This document shows positions 52,551-61,917 of a stretch of 64,000 nucleotides of DNA, one piece after another (positions within the stretch are counted from its first letter, which is position 1; every line of letters starts with the position of its first letter). Below the pieces are notes generated by a model that saw only the letters and a list, made by a program, of their open reading frames with translations, had not been told where the DNA came from and did no database searches. The stretch spans positions 186,001-250,000 of the forward strand of contig JBBKWF010000018.1 in the NCBI GenBank assembly GCA_037968815.1, in the 5' to 3' direction. Made by a program: the position numbers and the translations under genes. This DNA is from Pseudopedobacter sp037968815. Its GTDB lineage: Bacteria; Bacteroidota; Bacteroidia; Sphingobacteriales; Sphingobacteriaceae.

Positions 52551-53316
52551 TTTTTACATCCTCAATTTTTTCTTTGATTTTGGGTATTTTACTTAGTGTT
52601 TCTTCATAAGCTAGCCAAAATATTTCTTCTGATTTTTTCACATCAAAAATACTGGTTTCTCCTAATCCTTTAGGCTCAATTAATACATCTATAAATTCAC
52701 ATTTTTGTTCTAAAGTGTGGTTTAGTGACAACAATGCCGCCCGTTCTACTGCATGCTTAATATTACGGATACTTGTAATGTTAGGTAAATGATTGCATGA
52801 GGAACCTATAATTACATCGCACTTATTTTGTAGCGGTTCAACCGGGAAGTTATTCATTACCCCGCCATCAATGTAAAGTTTTCCATCAATCATTATAGGA
52901 CTAAAAACACCAGGGATACAACTTGATGCTAAAACTTTTCTAATTAACTCTCCTTCCGAAAAATAAACCAATCTACCTTCGTTAAAATTGGTTGCGGTAA
53001 TTGTTAATGGGATTTTTAAATGCTCGAAGCTATTATGTGGGATATAGTCTTTTAATAATGAGAAAGCAGTTTCTAGGTTTAACAAAGCTGGTGCTCTAAA
53101 AGCGGGTCGCAGGTGACGTATAAATTTAATGTCGTTAAAAATATTTAAAGCTTCGTATGGGTCAACGTTATTTGCGTAAAGTGAACCAACAATTGCTCCT
53201 GCACTAGTTCCAGTGATGGTAGAGATTGTTATATCCTTATCTTTCAAGGCTTTTAGCACACCCAAATGGGCTATTCCTCTTATTCCTCCGCCACTTAAAA
53301 CTATTCCTATTCTCAT
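52531..53316 (-). CDS. patatin-like phospholipase
   Basis: 261 residues with the patatin set: oxyanion loop SGGGIRGIAHLG (8-19), nucleophile elbow GTSAG (39-43) and catalytic DGG in YIDGGVMNN. It should be a lipid acyl hydrolase. No signal peptide, so cytoplasmic or membrane-associated; it lacks the translocation domain of secreted patatins. It is followed by none and preceded by gldB 23 bases upstream. Confidence 0.88.
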   Translation of the reverse strand: MRIGIVLSGGGIRGIAHLGVLKALKDKDITISTITGTSAGAIVGSLYANNVDPYEALNIFNDIKFIRHLRPAFRAPALLNLETAFSLLKDYIPHNSFEHLKIPLTITATNFNEGRLVYFSEGELIRKVLASSCIPGVFSPIMIDGKLYIDGGVMNNFPVEPLQNKCDVIIGSSCNHLPNITSIRNIKHAVERAALLSLNHTLEQKCEFIDVLIEPKGLGETSIFDVKKSEEIFWLAYEETLSKIPKIKEKIEDVKTKKASL

Positions 53317-53339
53317 TGAAAATTATTATTTAAACTAAG

Positions 53340-54380
53340 TTATTTCTTTTGATTTGGGTGATATTTAGCTTTTCTTAAAATCAATTGCGCATCTTTCATC
53401 AACATCAAGGTATTTAAATCAACCTCTGGGTTGTTTTGCATATAGCTTTTTACAATTTGCCAGCCAATAAATAAACCAAGCTTTGGCGAAGAGTTGTTTT
53501 TTTCTCCTAAACCGGGTGTAAATGGTGCTTCTGCCAAATATTTTTGAATTTTCATATAATCTGTATTGTACAATAACTCCTGTTCTAAAAAGAACGCCCA
53601 AGTGTCAGATTCAAAATTATTAGCCCATTCCATCTGTTCTTTACTGTAACCAATTATAGTACTGTCAGCTAAGTTAGGTTGTACCGCTTTCATAAAATAC
53701 AACAACTTTCCGTTGTAAACCATCTTAGCTAATAAGCTTTTATCATTCGCCAACTCCGGAAATAAATCTTCTCTTGTAATTACTTCTACTACCCGTGGCG
53801 TGATGTTTTCTGGTGTGAATCTTCTGCTTATATATCGCGGAATACTCTCCACCAAAGCCGGGTAAAATTTAGATTTATTTCCTAAAAACATATCTAAACC
53901 TATACCCACATAACCAACGCCGATAGGTGTTTGTACTTGGAAACCAGAAATATAGGTGATTAATTTAGGTGCTTTCCATTCGGGGTAATAATATTTGATA
54001 TGCTTAAAGGCGTCAATTATCTTTGGTTTTTGTGCTTCAAAATCCGGGTAAACAGAATCAGTTTCATGCTGTAAATCTCTAAATGGCTTACCTGCTAAAA
54101 CTTGCTCCAGCATATTTATATATTCAGTATTTTCTATACTTCCTAGGTTCAAAATCTTTTCAAAATAGTCTTTATAAAAAACCGGATATTTTTTTTGTAG
54201 CTCGGGAAGTTTTTCGCGGAGTTGACTAGGATTAATGGTCGATAGATCTTTATCAAAACTTTCAATTTTTACGTCCACCTCTATATTACTGGTGTCAATT
54301 TTAGCATCTTGACTACAAGAGCTAATAAACAGGTAGATTGCAAAAAAAAATGTAATTTTGGTGAGATTATTAAATTTCAT
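53340..54380 (-). CDS. gldB: GldB-like gliding motility lipoprotein
   Basis: 346 residues, lipoprotein signal with C22 in IYLFISSCSQD. The body, with NPSQLREKLPELQKKYPVFY and YISGFQVQTPIGVGYVGIGLDMFLG, fits GldB. GldB is needed for gliding in Flavobacterium, but homologues exist in non-gliding species, and no other gld genes are near. Its neighbour nadE is a usual companion of gldB, from memory. Confidence 0.85.
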   Translation of the reverse strand: MKFNNLTKITFFFAIYLFISSCSQDAKIDTSNIEVDVKIESFDKDLSTINPSQLREKLPELQKKYPVFYKDYFEKILNLGSIENTEYINMLEQVLAGKPFRDLQHETDSVYPDFEAQKPKIIDAFKHIKYYYPEWKAPKLITYISGFQVQTPIGVGYVGIGLDMFLGNKSKFYPALVESIPRYISRRFTPENITPRVVEVITREDLFPELANDKSLLAKMVYNGKLLYFMKAVQPNLADSTIIGYSKEQMEWANNFESDTWAFFLEQELLYNTDYMKIQKYLAEAPFTPGLGEKNNSSPKLGLFIGWQIVKSYMQNNPEVDLNTLMLMKDAQLILRKAKYHPNQKK

Positions 54381-54410
54381 TTGAACAAATTATAAATACA
54401 AACCGAAGTT

Positions 54411-55037
54411 ATGAAAAAGTTACTACTAGCAATCATTTTTGCAATGAGCACTACAATGCTATTTGCACAAGACACTTACAAAGGATTTAAGCTTGGAATA
54501 ACTGCCCACCCAAATTTTGGATGGATAAAGTCGGAGGATAGTGGGATAAAATCAAATGGGCTAAGAGCGGGCTTCAGCTATGGCTTAGTTGGTGATTTTT
54601 ATTTTGCTGATAATTATGCTTTTTCAACAGGTTTACAATTAACCACTATTAACGGGCAAACAGAAAGTGAATTGCCAGTAAATAAAGATGAACAACGTAT
54701 TTATAAACTGCAATATCTTGAAGTTCCTGCAAAAGTGAAACTAGTTACTAGTGATATGAACGGCTTAAGGTTTTATGGAGAGTTTGGTTTAGGAAATGCT
54801 TTTAACGTAAGTGCAAAGCAGGAAACAAAAGTAGGAAGTGAGCCAGCAACTGAAGATGACGACATTGCTTTTTATAGAGCATCTTTAATTATTGGAGGCG
54901 GTACCCAGTTTTATATAGGTGATAAGACTGCTGTAGATGTTGGCTTGTCTTTTAACAATGGCTTTACTGATATTAAAAGAGGTACCGGAACTCTTAAAAG
55001 TTCTTATTTAGGTTTGAACTTGGCGGTTTACTTTTAG
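54411..55037 (+). CDS. outer-membrane beta-barrel (PorT-like) protein
   Basis: 208 residues with signal peptide (LLLAIIFAMSTTMLFAQ). Alternating aromatic strands (GLRAGFSYGLVGDFYFADN, YLEVPAKVKLVT) end in LGLNLAVYF, the C-terminal aromatic residue of outer-membrane barrels. It lies between gldB (divergent) and nadE. Function unknown. Confidence 0.72.
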   Translation: MKKLLLAIIFAMSTTMLFAQDTYKGFKLGITAHPNFGWIKSEDSGIKSNGLRAGFSYGLVGDFYFADNYAFSTGLQLTTINGQTESELPVNKDEQRIYKLQYLEVPAKVKLVTSDMNGLRFYGEFGLGNAFNVSAKQETKVGSEPATEDDDIAFYRASLIIGGGTQFYIGDKTAVDVGLSFNNGFTDIKRGTGTLKSSYLGLNLAVYF

Positions 55038-55062
55038 GTCATATCTAAAACAATATTTTTTT

Positions 55063-56703
55063 ATGAAGATTGCTTTAGCGCAGTTAAACTATCATATTGG
55101 GAATTTTGAAGCCAATACAAAAAAAATAATTGACACCTTAAAAGCTCAAGAAGCGGAAGGGGCTGATATTGTGGTTTTTTCGGAACTCTGCATTTCAGGA
55201 TACCCGCCGAGAGACTTTTTGGAGTACCCAGAATTTATAGAACTTTGTGAGGAAGCTGCTCAAGAAGTTGCTAAAGCCTGTGGTAATATTGCTTGTATTT
55301 TGGGTTTGCCTATACATAACCCAATAATTGAAGGTAAAGATCTTTACAATGCTGCTTATTTTATTGCGGATGGAAAAGTGCAACAAGTAATAAAAAAAGC
55401 GTTGCTACCTACGTATGATGTTTTTGATGAATACAGGTACTTTGAGCCTGCTCATGAGTTTAAATGTGTTGATTATAAAGGACATAAAATTGCTGTAACT
55501 ATTTGTGAAGATTTGTGGAATTTAGGAGATAACCCACTTTATAAGACTTGCCCAATGGACGAGTTGATTAAGGAATCTCCAGATTTTATGATCAATATTG
55601 CGGCTTCTCCGTTTTCTTATAATCATGATGAAGAACGCATTTTCTTGCTTTCGCAGAACTGCAGGAAATACAATTTACCAATGTTTTACGTAAACCACGT
55701 TGGTGCACAAACAGAATTAATTTTTGATGGTGGCTCGTTAGTTTTTGATAAAGCAGGTGATATTATTGCAGAACTTAATTCTTTTGAAGAAGATATTCAG
55801 GTTTTTAATGTGGAACAAGTACAAAGTTCTATTGTACTCAATAAAAATATAGAAAGAGCATCAAACACAGAACAGGTTTACCAAGCCTTAGTTTTAGGGA
55901 TTAAGGATTATTTTAGAAAGTCTGGGTTTACAAAAGCTACTTTAGGTTTATCTGGCGGTATAGACTCTGCGGTGGTTTGCGCTTTGGCTTGTGAAGCTTT
56001 AGGTGCTGAGAATGTGTTGGGCGTTCTAATGCCGTCTAAATACTCATCAGACCACTCTGTTAATGATGCAGAAGCTTTAGCTAAGAACTTAGGCTGTAAA
56101 AGTACCGTCATCTCCATAGAAACAGTAGCTGATGCTTTTGATGAAACATTAAAAAAAGAATTTTCAGGTTTAGAACCTAACCTTGCAGAAGAAAACATCC
56201 AAGCCCGCTCTCGTGGGGTAATTATGATGGCGATGTCTAATAAATTTGGATATATTTTGTTGAATACTTCAAATAAAAGTGAAGGAGCTGTTGGTTATGG
56301 GACGCTTTACGGTGATATGTGTGGTGCAATTTCGGTAATTGGCGATTGTTATAAAACACAGGTTTACCAGCTAGCAGAATACATTAATAGAGACAAAGAA
56401 ATTATCCCGGTAAATACCATTACTAAGGCACCATCTGCTGAGCTAAGACCAGATCAAAAAGACTCTGATTCTTTACCAGATTACGATACTTTAGACAAAG
56501 TTTTGTTTGAGTATATAGAGATGAGGAAAAGTTCGAAACAAATAATAAATGACGGTTTTGATGAAGCTTTGGTAAATAGGATTTTAAAAATGGTAAACAG
56601 AGCCGAATTTAAACGTTACCAAACACCACCAATCTTAAGGATTTCTCCTAAAGCATTTGGTATGGGGCGTAGAATGCCAATTGTAGGTAAATATCTTTCA
56701 TAG
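55063..56703 (+). CDS. nadE: glutamine-dependent NAD+ synthase
   Basis: 546 residues. The N-terminal nitrilase-type glutaminase has the Glu-Lys-Cys triad in VVFSELCISGY, KKALLPTYDVF and AVTICEDLWN; the C-terminal synthetase holds LGLSGGIDSAVV. Glutamine-derived ammonia converts deamido-NAD to NAD. Full length. Confidence 0.95.
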   Translation: MKIALAQLNYHIGNFEANTKKIIDTLKAQEAEGADIVVFSELCISGYPPRDFLEYPEFIELCEEAAQEVAKACGNIACILGLPIHNPIIEGKDLYNAAYFIADGKVQQVIKKALLPTYDVFDEYRYFEPAHEFKCVDYKGHKIAVTICEDLWNLGDNPLYKTCPMDELIKESPDFMINIAASPFSYNHDEERIFLLSQNCRKYNLPMFYVNHVGAQTELIFDGGSLVFDKAGDIIAELNSFEEDIQVFNVEQVQSSIVLNKNIERASNTEQVYQALVLGIKDYFRKSGFTKATLGLSGGIDSAVVCALACEALGAENVLGVLMPSKYSSDHSVNDAEALAKNLGCKSTVISIETVADAFDETLKKEFSGLEPNLAEENIQARSRGVIMMAMSNKFGYILLNTSNKSEGAVGYGTLYGDMCGAISVIGDCYKTQVYQLAEYINRDKEIIPVNTITKAPSAELRPDQKDSDSLPDYDTLDKVLFEYIEMRKSSKQIINDGFDEALVNRILKMVNRAEFKRYQTPPILRISPKAFGMGRRMPIVGKYLS

Positions 56704-56789
56704 TTTATTTATTAATTGTAGGTTTTATTTAAAATAGCTAAAAAATTGGTTTGTTTATTGTATTAGTAACGGTATAAACTACTATTACT

Positions 56790-56903
56790 ATGAAAACAAA
56801 ACATACTTTTCCATTAAAAAGATCTGCAGATTATCGCTTTAATCTTTACGCCATTTTTTTAGGCGGATTATTGATTGCAATTTTAATTAACTCTTGCGGA
56901 TAA
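56790..56903 (+). CDS. 37-residue membrane peptide
   Basis: MKTKHTFPLKRSADYRFNLY precedes a hydrophobic AIFLGGLLIAILINSCG tail. The single helix and the final Cys-Gly resemble small Bacteroidota membrane peptides. No terminator directly follows. Below the usual gene-size limit; coding status is likely but unproven. Confidence 0.4.
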   Translation: MKTKHTFPLKRSADYRFNLYAIFLGGLLIAILINSCG

Positions 56904-57040
56904 TTGAAAGTCAAGACTTTTGGTTTTTTGGCAAAAAGCTTTGAAACTTTAAATAGCTAGTATCGGTTTTTGCCTTTACTTATACCAAACATTGGTTAAT
57001 TCTAACCTTTGCACTGTCCTTAATTCTTTTATAAAAACAA

Positions 57041-57070
57041 AGCCCCTTCAAAATTTCTTTTGAAAGGGCT
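57041..57070 (-). terminator. terminator of the outer-membrane protein gene
   Basis: On the minus strand AGCCC.TTCAAAA / TTTTGAA.GGGCT with a T-run beyond lies 21 bases past the stop at 57091. Confidence 0.65.
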
Positions 57071-57090
57071 AATGTCAAGAATTGTTATCC

Positions 57091-57564
57091 TTAAAAGGTG
57101 AATCTAAATCCGAAACCAAATCTTCCGGCTTCGAATCCGCTATTGTCACCAATGTAAGCTGTTGGTCTCCAATCAAAACTCATTGCTATTGGAGCACTTG
57201 GGATTTTAAAATCCATACCTACTTGTGGCATTAATAGAAACTGTGTATTGTTGTTTCCATAATATTTTTTGTCGTAAATATTTAAACCAGGACCACCACC
57301 AATGTACCAATTTAAACCCTCTGCACCGTTAATGCTTTGATGGTATTGATAAAATGCTTGAATCCTAGTAGTATGATTTCCGAATAATAGTTCTGTCTGT
57401 ATTGCAGAGTTTCCGTTAAAAAAATGTTTAAAAGAAGGACCAACTAAAGTTTGACCGTCTCCAAAATCCAGACCTAAACCGATACTGTTTTTGTAAGATG
57501 ATTGCGCCATCGCACCTAAAGAAAATGATAAAGCTGCAAATGTTAATAGGAGTATTTTTTTCAT
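57091..57564 (-). CDS. secreted outer-membrane beta-barrel-like protein
   Basis: 157 residues from the ATG at 57564 (MKKILLLTFAALSFSLGAMA, a signal peptide); the frame is open 41 codons further upstream but the signal peptide fixes the start. Strand-like segments (NSIGLGLDFGDGQTL, GFGFRFTF end) suggest a small barrel. Function unknown. Confidence 0.65.
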   Translation of the reverse strand: MKKILLLTFAALSFSLGAMAQSSYKNSIGLGLDFGDGQTLVGPSFKHFFNGNSAIQTELLFGNHTTRIQAFYQYHQSINGAEGLNWYIGGGPGLNIYDKKYYGNNNTQFLLMPQVGMDFKIPSAPIAMSFDWRPTAYIGDNSGFEAGRFGFGFRFTF

Positions 57565-57670
57565 TATAATGATTGTTTGATTTATACCTGAATAGCTAAA
57601 TTGATGCCAGTATAATATCTGGAAATAAAAAACAAACGTTTTACTAAGTGTTGGAGTTCTTGAAAATATA

Positions 57671-57705
57671 AAAAGGCGATATTCCATGTTGAAATATCGC
57701 CTTTT
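57671..57705 (-). terminator. terminator of ribBA
   Basis: AAAAGGCGATATT and AAATATCGCCTTTT arms lie 20 bases past the ribBA stop on the minus strand. Confidence 0.75.
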
Positions 57706-57724
57706 AAGTGTTGAAATGGTTTTT

Positions 57725-58930
57725 TTATAGGTTTCCCATAATAGAATGGCCCATTCTATCGCGTTTTGCTTTTAAGTAAAGCTCATTATGTTCATTAGAA
57801 TCTATTTCTATAGCCACGTTTTCTACAACTTCCAATCCGTAACCTACTAAACCTGCCCTTTTTGTAGGATTGTTAGACATTAGGCGCATTTTTCTGACGC
57901 CTAGACTTCTTAAAATTTGCGCACCCACACCATAATCCCGTTCATCCATTTTAAAGCCTAAAGCTAAATTGGCATCAACTGTATCCATGCCGTTTTCTTG
58001 TAGGTTATAAGCCTTTAATTTATTGATTAAGCCAATTCCACGACCTTCTTGATTCATGTATATGATCAGACCTTTTCCTTCTTTCTGAATCATTTCCATG
58101 GATTTATGTAACTGTGGGCCACAATCGCATCGGCATGACCCAAAAATATCACCAGTTACACATGAACTATGCACTCTAACTAAAACAGCTTCGTCTTCTT
58201 CCCACTCTCCTTTAATTAGTGCAATGTGGTTTTCTTGTGTATTAATCTGTGTATATGCCGCCATTTCAAAATCGCCCCACTCTGTTGGGAGCTTAATAGA
58301 AACTTCTTTTTTAATTAAGGATTCAGTTTTTAGTCTGTACGATATTAAATCTTCAATAGAAACGATTTTCATATCCAACTCCTTAGCTAGTGCCAAAAGC
58401 TCTGGTAAGCGAGCCATTTCACCATCTTTGGTCATAATCTCACAGATTACACCAGCAGGCTCTAAACCTGCTAATACTGGCAGGTCAATTGCTGCTTCGG
58501 TGTGTCCTGCTCTTCTTAATACGCCACCGCTTTTTGCTATTAATGGAAAAATATGTCCAGGACGTCCTAAATCTTCTGGTTTTGTAGCAGGATCAATTAA
58601 GGAAAGAATAGTTTTAGAGCGGTCAGATGCTGAAATGCCAGTAGTGCAACCGTTTCCAATTAAATCTATTGAAACTGTAAAGTTTGTTTCGTGTACAGCG
58701 GTATTATTACCAACCATTAAGCCAAGCTCTAGCTCGCTACATCTTTGTTGAGTTAAAGGAGCGCAAATTAGCCCTCTACCGTGGGTAGCCATAAAGTTGA
58801 CTACTTCAGGAGTCGCCATACTGGCTGCTGCTAAAAAGTCGCCTTCGTTTTCTCGGTCTTGGTCGTCAACAACAATGATGATTTTTCCTGCCTTTATATC
58901 TTCAATTGCTTCTTCTATTGTGTTTAGCAT
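57725..58930 (-). CDS. ribBA: bifunctional DHBP synthase / GTP cyclohydrolase II
   Basis: 401 residues. The N-terminal RibB half has DDQDRENEGDF and HTEAAIDL; the C-terminal RibA half has the zinc motif SSCVTGDIFGSCRCDCG and GRGIGLINKLKAYNL. It makes both riboflavin precursors. No FMN riboswitch is seen upstream. Full length. Confidence 0.95.
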   Translation of the reverse strand: MLNTIEEAIEDIKAGKIIIVVDDQDRENEGDFLAAASMATPEVVNFMATHGRGLICAPLTQQRCSELELGLMVGNNTAVHETNFTVSIDLIGNGCTTGISASDRSKTILSLIDPATKPEDLGRPGHIFPLIAKSGGVLRRAGHTEAAIDLPVLAGLEPAGVICEIMTKDGEMARLPELLALAKELDMKIVSIEDLISYRLKTESLIKKEVSIKLPTEWGDFEMAAYTQINTQENHIALIKGEWEEDEAVLVRVHSSCVTGDIFGSCRCDCGPQLHKSMEMIQKEGKGLIIYMNQEGRGIGLINKLKAYNLQENGMDTVDANLALGFKMDERDYGVGAQILRSLGVRKMRLMSNNPTKRAGLVGYGLEVVENVAIEIDSNEHNELYLKAKRDRMGHSIMGNL

Positions 58931-59149
58931 AATAATTAATGTTGCCCTAAAGTTTGGTTATGGATTAATCTGATTTTAAAAGCCATATTTTAAGCCCAAT
59001 TAACTTGTGAGGGAATAATAAACAAATTTAACTAAAATATTGGCTTGCTTAGGTGGAGTAAGCTTTTTAGTTGAAATGAACTATAAAAATTACAGTGATA
59101 TTAGACGTTAGGTATAAGAATTGAAATTCAATTAAACGTTGAGTTGATT

Positions 59150-60583
59150 TTATGCTTTAGACTTCTTCCGGAAAAACTTTTTATAAAGGTTTTTATAAAC
59201 GTCTACATCAAACAAAGCCGAATCAATTGTAGCTTTATAGGTTAAAAACATCCCTACAGGCGTAAGTATTAATATTGCAGACCACATTCCTAAGATTGGA
59301 TCCATGTTGCCCACCTTAACAGATTTCTCTCCCACGGTGCTAATAATATGGTAGATAAGGAAAAACAGTACAGAAACTACTACGGGTAAACCTAAGCCTC
59401 CTTTTCTGATAATTGCACCCAAGGGTGCACCAATAAAAAATAACACCAAGCAAGAGACGGCTAATGTGAATTTACGGTTATACTCTATGATATATCTCCT
59501 GATGACGTTTTTGTTGTCTTTTGTGTTGGTTATAGTAGGGCGTAAGGATTCTTTTAGCATTCTTACATTATCAATTGCGACGGAGAGTATAGCTCCTTTT
59601 TTTGTTGAATCGATATTTGCAAAAACGCCTTGCTTTTTGAAATTAAGTCCTTTATATGGGGTGGAGGATTTGTAATTCTGAGTAGCGTAATATAATTTAT
59701 GATAAGGCCTTATGTTTTTAAAAACATCGTTTTTCAAACTGTCGTTTAACCTAGATACAGAATCTTTATAAAGGTTGAGTTGCTTGATATTAAGCATTTG
59801 ATAGTTTCCTTTAAAAAGATCCTCGTTTTCTCTTTTAAATTGAAAACTAGATAAATCAAATTTTTGCTCAGTTTCTTTAAACCTTAACCTGGTGAGTTGT
59901 TGACGAGGGTTATAGCTGGTTTTTCCCTGGGCTTCCTCGTACCTAACGCCATCTTTTAAGCGCAAAACTAAGTAGTTTCCATCTTCAGTTTTAAACATTT
60001 CACCTTCTTTGGCCATTAAAATATTGGTGTTTCCCTGTCCTTTAGACTGATCGTAAATAACAATGTCTTTAAGTATCTGGCCATCCTTTTCTTTTTTCTC
60101 AACACGTATAGAGTAGCCCGGTATACTATTATTAAAAACCCCTTCTTTAATCAAAAAAGAAGCTTTTTGCTCTCTTACATCGTATAGTAAAGATCCCATT
60201 TTAAGGTTGGCCACGGGCAACATATAATCTGAGAACAGGAAAGCTCCGATTCCTAAAAAAGTAATTAGTATAAAAAGTGGAGCCATTGCCTTCTGTAAAG
60301 AGATTCCAGCAGATTTAATAGCAACTAACTCGTAGTTTTCACCGAGGTTGCCAAAAGTCATAATAGAAGAAAGTAATATTGCCAAAGGGAGCGCCATGGC
60401 AACATTGGTGGCCGCTGCGTAGAACAGCAACTTTAAAATCACGTACCATTCAAAGCCTTTTCCAATTAAATCATCAATGTATTTAAATAGAAAAAGCATC
60501 AATAGCAGAAACATCACTATGAAAAAAGTGACAATAAAAGGCTTAATGAATGCTTTTAATACAAGCAGGTGTATTTTTTTCAC
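59150..60583 (-). CDS. LptF/LptG-family permease
   Basis: 477 residues from a GTG start (MKKIHLLVLKAFIKPFIVTF). Six membrane helices in two groups of three flank a periplasmic jellyroll (about 130-360), the YjgP/YjgQ plan. It should be a permease subunit of the lipopolysaccharide exporter. Bacteroidota often have two such genes apart; which it is cannot be said. Confidence 0.85.
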   Translation of the reverse strand: MKKIHLLVLKAFIKPFIVTFFIVMFLLLMLFLFKYIDDLIGKGFEWYVILKLLFYAAATNVAMALPLAILLSSIMTFGNLGENYELVAIKSAGISLQKAMAPLFILITFLGIGAFLFSDYMLPVANLKMGSLLYDVREQKASFLIKEGVFNNSIPGYSIRVEKKEKDGQILKDIVIYDQSKGQGNTNILMAKEGEMFKTEDGNYLVLRLKDGVRYEEAQGKTSYNPRQQLTRLRFKETEQKFDLSSFQFKRENEDLFKGNYQMLNIKQLNLYKDSVSRLNDSLKNDVFKNIRPYHKLYYATQNYKSSTPYKGLNFKKQGVFANIDSTKKGAILSVAIDNVRMLKESLRPTITNTKDNKNVIRRYIIEYNRKFTLAVSCLVLFFIGAPLGAIIRKGGLGLPVVVSVLFFLIYHIISTVGEKSVKVGNMDPILGMWSAILILTPVGMFLTYKATIDSALFDVDVYKNLYKKFFRKKSKA

Positions 60584-60603
60584 GCTACAAAAATAGCAAA
60601 AAA

Positions 60604-60987
60604 TTATGCGCCAATCACACTGAGTAAGGTGTCAACTTGAATATCCCAAATTGCTTGACGTTCTTTTAGGTTTTCTGGAAGCGCAAAATCCGTTATTACT
60701 AAAGCTACATCATTGGTAAGCTCGTCTTTAATAACTTCCAGCTCAAAATAAGTGTAGGGTTCATCATCAAGCCAATGAAACTTAATGGATTTGTTTTCCT
60801 TGTAGGATAGGAGTTTGGCTTTTTGCACTTCTCCATCGTCCCAACTAAAGGTGTAAACTTGGTCGCTAGTTTTTACATTGTCGGCAAACCACTCAGATAA
60901 ACCATTTGATTCGCTAATGAAGCTATAAAGAATTTTAGCTGATGATCTAATCTCGTACTCCAGTGTATATTTTACTTTTTCGCTCAT
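60604..60987 (-). CDS. START-like (SRPBCC) domain protein
   Basis: 127 residues. LEYEIRSSAKILYSFISESN, GLSEWFADNV and DDGEVQKAKLL mark the AHSA1/START-like fold with a hydrophobic pocket. No catalytic residues. It lies 20 bases before the permease gene in one operon. Confidence 0.7.
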   Translation of the reverse strand: MSEKVKYTLEYEIRSSAKILYSFISESNGLSEWFADNVKTSDQVYTFSWDDGEVQKAKLLSYKENKSIKFHWLDDEPYTYFELEVIKDELTNDVALVITDFALPENLKERQAIWDIQVDTLLSVIGA

Positions 60988-61069
60988 GGATAATTTTACT
61001 AATAAAGTGGGGTAAAAACAATAGTTTAATTTTTTTTTAATTTCTTTTCTAAAGGAAAGGAATTTCCTC

Positions 61070-61077
61070 TATATTTG
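61070..61077 (+). promoter_or_regulatory. promoter -7 box for tRNA-Met
   Basis: TATATTTG, 105 bases before the tRNA, matches TAnnTTTG. Confidence 0.45.
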
Positions 61078-61182
61078 CAACTCAAATTTCAGGCCGTTTA
61101 AATGGCTAAGAGAATTAATTATCAGCTAACAGCTGAACGTATTTTTTAATTTTAGGAAGAATTTGAGAATATGATTAAGCCC

Positions 61183-61256
61183 GGCGGGGTAGCTCAGATG
61201 GTTAGAGCGCAGGATTCATAACCCTGAGGTCGGCAGTTCGATCCTGCTCCCCGCTA
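61183..61256 (+). tRNA. tRNA with CAT anticodon, tRNA-Met (elongator type)
   Basis: 74 bases. Acceptor GGCGGGG/CCCCGCT, D-arm GCTC/GAGC, anticodon loop TTCATAA, T-arm GGCAG/CTGCT; CCA not encoded. One A-C mismatch closes the anticodon stem. The CAT anticodon also suits lysidine-modified Ile tRNA; elongator Met is the more likely type. Confidence 0.9.
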
Positions 61257-61264
61257 CTTGGAAG

Positions 61265-61294
61265 AAAAAGCCACCTGAAAAGGTGGCTTTTTTT
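61265..61294 (+). terminator. terminator of tRNA-Met
   Basis: AAAAGCCACCT and AGGTGGCTTTTT arms with a T8 tail. Confidence 0.85.
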
Positions 61295-61309
61295 GTGGAG
61301 TAAATCCTT

Positions 61310-61337
61310 GACCGCAGGGTTCATAACCCCGTGGTCA
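61310..61337. repeat. tRNA-Met anticodon-arm relic
   Basis: GCAGGGTTCATAACCCCGTGGTCA repeats the tRNA-Met anticodon arm (GCAGGATTCATAACCCTGAGGTCGG) with changes; the outer TGACC/GGTCA pairing makes it a strong hairpin. No acceptor or T-arm is nearby. Confidence 0.5.
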
Positions 61338-61497
61338 GGGGGGTAAAAAAGCAATGTTTTTGTTCCCTAATGGAGTAGAAATAAAAAAAGATACAGTCCA
61401 AAAGTCTGTTAAAATGCCCAAATTATTAATTTAGGCATTAATGAGTTCAAAGTCTAGTACTTCCATTTCCCCACAAAAACCCGTAAATTAGCAAACT

Positions 61498-61848
61498 ATG
61501 GAAGTTAAGATATTTGGAATCCCTAATTGTGGGTCTATTAAAAAAGCCAAAACATTTTTTGAAGAAAAGGGTATTGCTTACCAGTTTCATGATTATAAAA
61601 AACTTGGAATTGATGAAGATCACTTACAAAAATGGTCTAAAGAGTTTGGTTGGGGAAAAGTATTAAACAGAAAAGGATTGACTTGGCGCAATTTGGATGA
61701 AACTTTAAAGCATGAAGTTGATAACGAAGACGCAGCCATTAAATTAATGAAAGATAATACCAGCACCATTAAAAGACCCGTTATAGAATCTAGCAAAGGT
61801 AATACCATCGGTTTTGATGAGGAAACCTATGAGAACCTGTTTTTATAA
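61498..61848 (+). CDS. ArsC-family (YffB/Spx-like) reductase
   Basis: 116 residues of thioredoxin-like fold. The single active Cys is in GIPNCGSIKKAK, with the family's KVLNRKGLTWR and KRPVIES segments. Spx/MgsR and YffB subgroups look alike; arsenate reductase activity is doubtful. Single-gene unit. Confidence 0.82.
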   Translation: MEVKIFGIPNCGSIKKAKTFFEEKGIAYQFHDYKKLGIDEDHLQKWSKEFGWGKVLNRKGLTWRNLDETLKHEVDNEDAAIKLMKDNTSTIKRPVIESSKGNTIGFDEETYENLFL

Positions 61849-61917
61849 TAGGTAATATTTGCGTTAAAAAATGTTAAGCGTTTGCTAATTAAAACTTATT
61901 GACGGATTATTGTAGTG

